This document shows, one piece after another, positions 13,643 to 17,374 of a DNA stretch of 17,374 bases. Within the stretch, counting starts at the first letter, position 1, and every line of letters begins with the position of its first letter. The position numbers and the translations under genes were made by a program. The notes under the pieces were generated by a model. The model searched no databases, had not been told where the DNA came from, and saw only the letters and a list, made by a program, of their open reading frames with translations. Source of the stretch: Bacteroidota bacterium (GTDB lineage Bacteria; Bacteroidota; Bacteroidia; Bacteroidales; VadinHA17); NCBI GenBank assembly GCA_021816545.1, contig JAKAXP010000018.1, positions 1 through 17,374 of the forward strand, in the 5' to 3' direction.

Positions 13643-15172
13643 TTACTCGATCATTACGGGGGTGTTGAACGAGAACAAAAACGATGATCCCTTGCCGGGC
13701 AGCGATTCCACCCAGATACGGCCCTTCATCAGCTCGGTAAGCCGCTTGCAGATGGGCAGACCCAGCCCGGCACCCTGAACCTTCGGCACGTCCTCGTTCC
13801 AGTACTGCACGAAGGGAAGAAAAATGTCATCAAGCCGCTCCGGCCTGATCCCCACTCCTGTGTCTGTGACAAAATAGGTTATTGCATACCGGTTCTCGGT
13901 ACGGGATATCCTGTACCCGTACCTGATCTCACCCTGGTCAGTGAATTTTATGGCGTTACTGACAAGGTTGCTGAAGATCTGACTAAGCCGCAGCTCATCA
14001 ATATACTGGTAAACGGCAGTTTTGGATTTATCAATAACAGGAATCAGCCTGAGATTCTTCTTGCCGGAAGCTTCAAGCTCATGGTTGAAGGACGAAACCA
14101 TAGAGTTGACGAACCCGTTCATCTCAACGTTGATATACTTGATCTCCATGCTGTTGCTCTCAATGCGCGACATGTCAATCATGTCGTTGATGAGCCTCAG
14201 AAGCCTCTGGGAGTTGACCTCGATAAGCCTCACCATCTCCTCCTTCTCCTGCTCGGTGGTATCCATGGAGGTGAGGATATTCAGGAAGCCAAGCATCGCA
14301 TTGAGCGGGGTACGGATCTCGTGACTGAAGTTGGCAAGGAATGTCGTCTTAAGCCGGTCGGACTCCTCGGCCTGGCGCCGTGCAGCAATCAGATCATCCA
14401 CGATCTTCTGGGTCTCCGTGATATCCTGGCATGTACCATAGCGGTAAAGCAGGCGGCCGTTCTCATCGAATTTCACGTTTGAATTGACCGTAATTGCCTT
14501 CACAGTACCCTTCGGGGTGATAATACGGTAAGTGAGTGAGTACGATTCCTTCTTTTTTTCAATTGCGTCCTCGATGGCAGAGATGAGGTACGACCTGTCC
14601 TCGGGATGGGTATATGATATGTTGTCCTGGTAACTGAATGAAAGATTTGAAGGATCGTCGTTGAAGATTCTCGAGATCTCTTCGGACCCGATATACCTGT
14701 TTGTCTCGGGACGGTATTCCCACCAGCCGAAACGCCCGATTCGCTGTGCTTCCCGGAGTCTCTCCTCGTTCAGCTCGAGTGCCCTGCGGATACGGTACTC
14801 CTCGGTGACGTCGCTGATGAGGCTTACATGGAATTGTTCCTGGTAGCTGGTCTGAACCTTAATCGTTATGATCTTCCCGTCCTTTCTCCGTGCAGGCCTG
14901 ATAATCGACTCCTCGGTTTTGGCGCCGGAGACTGACAGAGGATCAACTGTTTCATTATCTGTAAACAGGTCCAGCGGAGTCATTTTTTCCAGTTCCTCCC
15001 CGGTGTATCCGAAAAGTTCGGCGGCAGCCCTGTTTACCTTGATATAACGGTTTGTATCGTTGTCGATCAGCATGATTGCATATCCCGCCATATCAAAAAC
15101 CTGCCTGTACCTGTTAAAGGCAGCCCGTGCGAGTATGCGCTTAAAGAGACTCCCGGACGAAAGAGTGATCAC
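13643..15172 (-). CDS. Soluble PAS-PAS sensor histidine kinase
   Basis: A 509-residue two-component kinase with no signal peptide or membrane helix, so probably cytoplasmic. A first PAS domain (about 20-125: YAIMLIDNDTNRYIKVNRAAAELFGYTGEEL) is followed by a second PAS with PAC-like end (about 140-255: GWWEYRPETNRYIGSEE, YRYGTCQDITE). HisKA comes next, with phosphorylated His284 in NFSHEIRTPLNAM. The HATPase_c domain has N-box SNLVSNAIKF, DTGVGIRPE, FLPFVQ and GAGLGLPICKRL. There is no receiver domain and no partner regulator adjacent, so the kinase is an orphan here. The start is GTG at 15172 with AGGGA a few bases upstream. The small-molecule or redox input cannot be told, since no heme- or flavin-binding signature stands out. 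It is separated from pbpC by 60 bases on the same strand, and the palindrome-bearing tRNA locus begins 38 bases after its stop. Confidence 0.92.
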   Translation of the reverse strand: MITLSSGSLFKRILARAAFNRYRQVFDMAGYAIMLIDNDTNRYIKVNRAAAELFGYTGEELEKMTPLDLFTDNETVDPLSVSGAKTEESIIRPARRKDGKIITIKVQTSYQEQFHVSLISDVTEEYRIRRALELNEERLREAQRIGRFGWWEYRPETNRYIGSEEISRIFNDDPSNLSFSYQDNISYTHPEDRSYLISAIEDAIEKKKESYSLTYRIITPKGTVKAITVNSNVKFDENGRLLYRYGTCQDITETQKIVDDLIAARRQAEESDRLKTTFLANFSHEIRTPLNAMLGFLNILTSMDTTEQEKEEMVRLIEVNSQRLLRLINDMIDMSRIESNSMEIKYINVEMNGFVNSMVSSFNHELEASGKKNLRLIPVIDKSKTAVYQYIDELRLSQIFSNLVSNAIKFTDQGEIRYGYRISRTENRYAITYFVTDTGVGIRPERLDDIFLPFVQYWNEDVPKVQGAGLGLPICKRLTELMKGRIWVESLPGKGSSFLFSFNTPVMIE

Positions 15173-15232
15173 CGTTCCCTGACGTTAGATTGATATGCGG
15201 AGGTAAAATTAAAGCTTTTTCCGGATTTGCCA

Positions 15233-17374
15233 TTACAATGTCCCGATGCAGAAAAACTTCCTCGATACTGTCATTCCCTCCTCATCAACCGCCGTGATTA
15301 CATGTTCTCCTTCGTCCACTCTTATCTCGGTCTGGTGCAGGTATTTTGTCATCCCGATGTACTGATTGTCAAGGTGCCAGTAGACTGTTGCATTCCGCCT
15401 GCGGTGGGCTATTTCCGGGAGCATTGCCATCATCTGTCCCTGCAGGCTGCGGGGGATGAAGATACGTGCATCGCGTGGCGGATAGATGAATTCCATCGAA
15501 GAAACCTTCCTGTCGTCTGTGCATCCGGGACGGAAGGGGGGAAGGGTCCGGTACGAAGGGTTGCGCATGCGATAGTAATATTCCATTGCCGGGGGAAGGA
15601 CGAACCATGACCGTGCAACCATTTCGCCGGGGGCGGCGCAGGAGCTGTTGACCCTGAATGTCTCTGCGGTGTCAAGGTTGACTATTGTATGCCAGGGGCA
15701 GACATCGCTGCGAAGCCCGGTTTCGGGAATCCACTCCTCCCTTTTTTCCGTGCAGTCGGGACCCGCCCTGTATCCGCTGGCGGCGCACACCTCGATGAGG
15801 GTCATTCCTTCTTCGGGCCTGGCGAACCATGATTCCGCGGGTGGCAGGAGCCTGATGATATCAAACAGGAGTGGTGCAGCGGATGAGATGCCTGACAGTC
15901 CCGGCCTTCCCTCGCCATCAGCGTTACCCGCCCACACTGCAACGACGTACTGCGGTGTTGTGCCGATGGCCCAGGCATCGCGGAACCCGTAGCTGGTTCC
16001 TGTTTTCCATGCCACCTCCGGCGCACCCCCGAAGTACTGCCAGCCTGTCTCTGTCTCGGGTCTGTTGACCCTTCGGAGAGCTTCATAGGTAAGCCAGATG
16101 GCGGAGGGAGAAAGGGTTTTCAGGTCCTGCGGTCTTGCGGTCTTGCGGTCCGCGATACGTTTCGCTATCGGGACTTCGTCTCCGCCAAGTGGCGTATCCT
16201 CTCTTGCGGTTCCCGATTCGTCCTGCTCTCGGGATTTCGTCGCATCGCTCCTCAACCTGCGGTCACTGATGGTATCAGATGGTATGCCTTGTTGCAGGTT
16301 GCCGGATGCCGGTCGACTACTGTCCGTCAGTACACGCGCCATCGAACCGTAAGCTGACGCCAGTTCCCACAGTGTTGCCTCGCCGCCGCCGAGGATGAGG
16401 GAGAGGCCGTAGTGGGAGGCGGGTTTGGTGAAGGTGGTGAAGCCCATGCTCCGGAGCAGTGACAGGAACCGTTCCTCCTCATACATCTGGAGCATACGGA
16501 CAGCGGGAATGTTGAGCGAGCGGGCCAGCGCGTCACCGGCAGGCACGGCGCCGCTGTATGAGAAGTCGGCGTTCTCGGGGCGGAAGCCCTGGAAGCGGGT
16601 GGGGATGTCTGGCACGAGGGCGTTGGGGAGAAGCATGCCCGAGGAGAGGAGCCCAGCATAGAGGAATGGTTTCATTATGCTTCCCGTGCTGCGGGGCGCC
16701 GTGATCATGTCAACATCACGGCTGTGCCTGCCGGTGGTGTCTGGGAGGGTGCTGTTTCCCACCCAGGCAACAGCGTTGCCGGTGGACACCTCAACAACAA
16801 CGGCGGCGGCGTTGAAGATACCGTTCCCCTCAAGGACAGAAACGTGCCGGTCGACCAGCTCAGAGACCTCGCGCTGCAGTGAAGGATCAACGGTGGTCCG
16901 TTTTCTTGTGCCGGGCTCTTCAAGCCATTGTTTCCCTGTCAGATGCGGTGCCAGCGACGGCATCGGCAGTGGTGCACCCGGCAGAGGCTCACCCATCGCC
17001 AGCTCACAGGTCAGACTGTCAATTTTTCCCCTCTCCATCAGGGTCATAAGCAGTTTGTCACGCTTAAGTTTCAGCTGTTCAGAGTTACGGCCCGGATAAA
17101 TGAGTGCCGGTGCGTTGGGCAGCACCGCGAGGGTGGCGGCCTCGGCCCAGCTCATGTCAGCTGTACCGCGACCGGTATACCGCCATGCTGCAGCCTCGAT
17201 GCCGACGGTGTTTCCACCGTATGGTGCGTTGGCTGCATACAGTTTCAGGATAGAGCGCTTGGAACGAAAAATCTCAAGCTTGACCGCCGAGAGCATCTCA
17301 ATGATCTTGCCGCCGTAGGTACGGTCAGGGTTGCCGCGCGCCATCCTGGCAACCTGCATTGTGATAGATCGGAA
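15233..17374 (-). CDS. pbpC: Penicillin-binding protein 1C, 5' truncated by window
   Basis: A bifunctional peptidoglycan synthase, with glycan polymerisation and peptide cross-linking, anchored in the inner membrane. The frame is open to the window edge, entering inside the GT51 motif RSITMQVARM, so the membrane anchor and the first part of the transglycosylase are missing. Visible GT51 motifs are TYGGKIIEML, APYGGNTVGIEAAAWRY and EAATLAVLPNAP. The transpeptidase has STGSIMK (Ser227 and Lys230 from the ATG at 17359), SLN 281-283 and WKTGTSYGFRDAW. A BiPBP_C-like beta domain ends the protein (about 620-708: FIYPPRDARIFIPRSL, EGEHVITAVDEEG), typical of PBP1C and absent from PBP1A/1B. Odd: about 70 residues rich in Arg, Asp and Ser (345-415) are inserted between the ASAYGSMARVL helix and the SPSAIWLTYEALR segment. 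They are encoded by repeat-like DNA. The gene is 60 bases upstream of the PAS kinase on the same strand. Confidence 0.93.
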   Translation of the reverse strand, partial: FRSITMQVARMARGNPDRTYGGKIIEMLSAVKLEIFRSKRSILKLYAANAPYGGNTVGIEAAAWRYTGRGTADMSWAEAATLAVLPNAPALIYPGRNSEQLKLKRDKLLMTLMERGKIDSLTCELAMGEPLPGAPLPMPSLAPHLTGKQWLEEPGTRKRTTVDPSLQREVSELVDRHVSVLEGNGIFNAAAVVVEVSTGNAVAWVGNSTLPDTTGRHSRDVDMITAPRSTGSIMKPFLYAGLLSSGMLLPNALVPDIPTRFQGFRPENADFSYSGAVPAGDALARSLNIPAVRMLQMYEEERFLSLLRSMGFTTFTKPASHYGLSLILGGGEATLWELASAYGSMARVLTDSSRPASGNLQQGIPSDTISDRRLRSDATKSREQDESGTAREDTPLGGDEVPIAKRIADRKTARPQDLKTLSPSAIWLTYEALRRVNRPETETGWQYFGGAPEVAWKTGTSYGFRDAWAIGTTPQYVVAVWAGNADGEGRPGLSGISSAAPLLFDIIRLLPPAESWFARPEEGMTLIEVCAASGYRAGPDCTEKREEWIPETGLRSDVCPWHTIVNLDTAETFRVNSSCAAPGEMVARSWFVLPPAMEYYYRMRNPSYRTLPPFRPGCTDDRKVSSMEFIYPPRDARIFIPRSLQGQMMAMLPEIAHRRRNATVYWHLDNQYIGMTKYLHQTEIRVDEGEHVITAVDEEGMTVSRKFFCIGTL
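16115..16327. repeat. Repeat-rich in-frame insertion in pbpC
   Basis: This stretch encodes the extra ~70 residues. It contains three tandem octamers TGCGGTCT (16128-16151, last base changed), a 39-base imperfect direct repeat (16142-16180 and 16203-16241, 31 of 39 matching, 61 apart) and a 16-bp palindrome of the tRNA-locus family between the two. The frame stays open throughout. Confidence 0.7.
16181..16196. repeat. 16-bp palindromic module inside the pbpC coding sequence
   Basis: TCCGCCAAGTGGCGTA differs at two bases from the module at 13466-13481, including the same decayed GGCGTA end. It is translated as part of DTPLGGDE in the pbpC insertion. Confidence 0.65.

Overview
The window looks like chromosomal DNA of a polysaccharide-degrading Bacteroidota bacterium, probably a Bacteroidales/Marinilabiliales-type lineage; no species can be named. 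The grounds are gene families: a sensor kinase with Reg_prop propellers and a Y_Y_Y domain paired with a LytTR regulator, a SPOR protein, PBP1C with a BiPBP_C-like tail, a lipoprotein glycosidase with a Cys lipobox, two secreted GH29 alpha-L-fucosidases, and mostly weak Shine-Dalgarno sequences.

Layout. 1-4591 (+): the 3' part of ispD (MEP isoprenoid pathway), a GNAT-like protein, and two secreted GH29 fucosidases, packed closely enough to be one transcript. 4592-4825: convergent intergenic region with terminator-like hairpins. 4826-8553 (-): a LytTR response regulator and a 981-residue periplasmic-sensor histidine kinase, overlapping by 4 bp. 8740-9174 (-): a small membrane-anchored SPOR protein. 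9431-12898 (+): a 1155-residue lipoprotein fusing a GH95 fucosidase/galactosidase-type domain to a GH43-type domain. 12931-13604: a compact locus holding tRNA-Val(GAC), broken tRNA-Val copies, 16-bp palindromic modules and a single-domain GIY-YIG nuclease gene. 13643-15172 (-): a soluble two-PAS histidine kinase. 15233 to the window end (-): pbpC, cut at its 5' end by the window edge.

How the genes may work together. The two GH29 enzymes and the GH95-GH43 fusion could remove terminal L-fucose (or L-galactose) and an arabinose/xylose-type sugar from a branched glycan. The propeller kinase and LytTR regulator between them are good candidates to sense its breakdown products, but this is inferred from position. 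No SusC/SusD pair, sulfatase or fucose-catabolism gene is visible, so any uptake system lies elsewhere.

The most unusual part is 12969-13604. One tRNA-Val gene has a complete cloverleaf but an A4-C69 acceptor mismatch. Upstream of it in the direction of transcription are two tandem broken copies in which the anticodon-arm sequence is replaced by 16-bp palindromes (consensus TCCGCCnnnnGGCGGA). Downstream are a GIY-YIG nuclease ORF and a third broken tRNA-Val copy carrying three such palindromes. The nuclease stop codon TAG coincides with the TAG of the tRNA motif TTAGCTC. The 3' acceptor strand of the downstream copy pairs better with the intact tRNA's 5' strand than that tRNA's own 3' strand does. 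This is what integration of a ~350-bp nuclease-bearing element into a tRNA gene would leave. A seventh palindrome of the same family lies inside a repeat-rich in-frame insertion in pbpC, and ispD carries its own low-complexity insertion with a 16-bp palindrome, so short palindromic repeats seem active in this genome.
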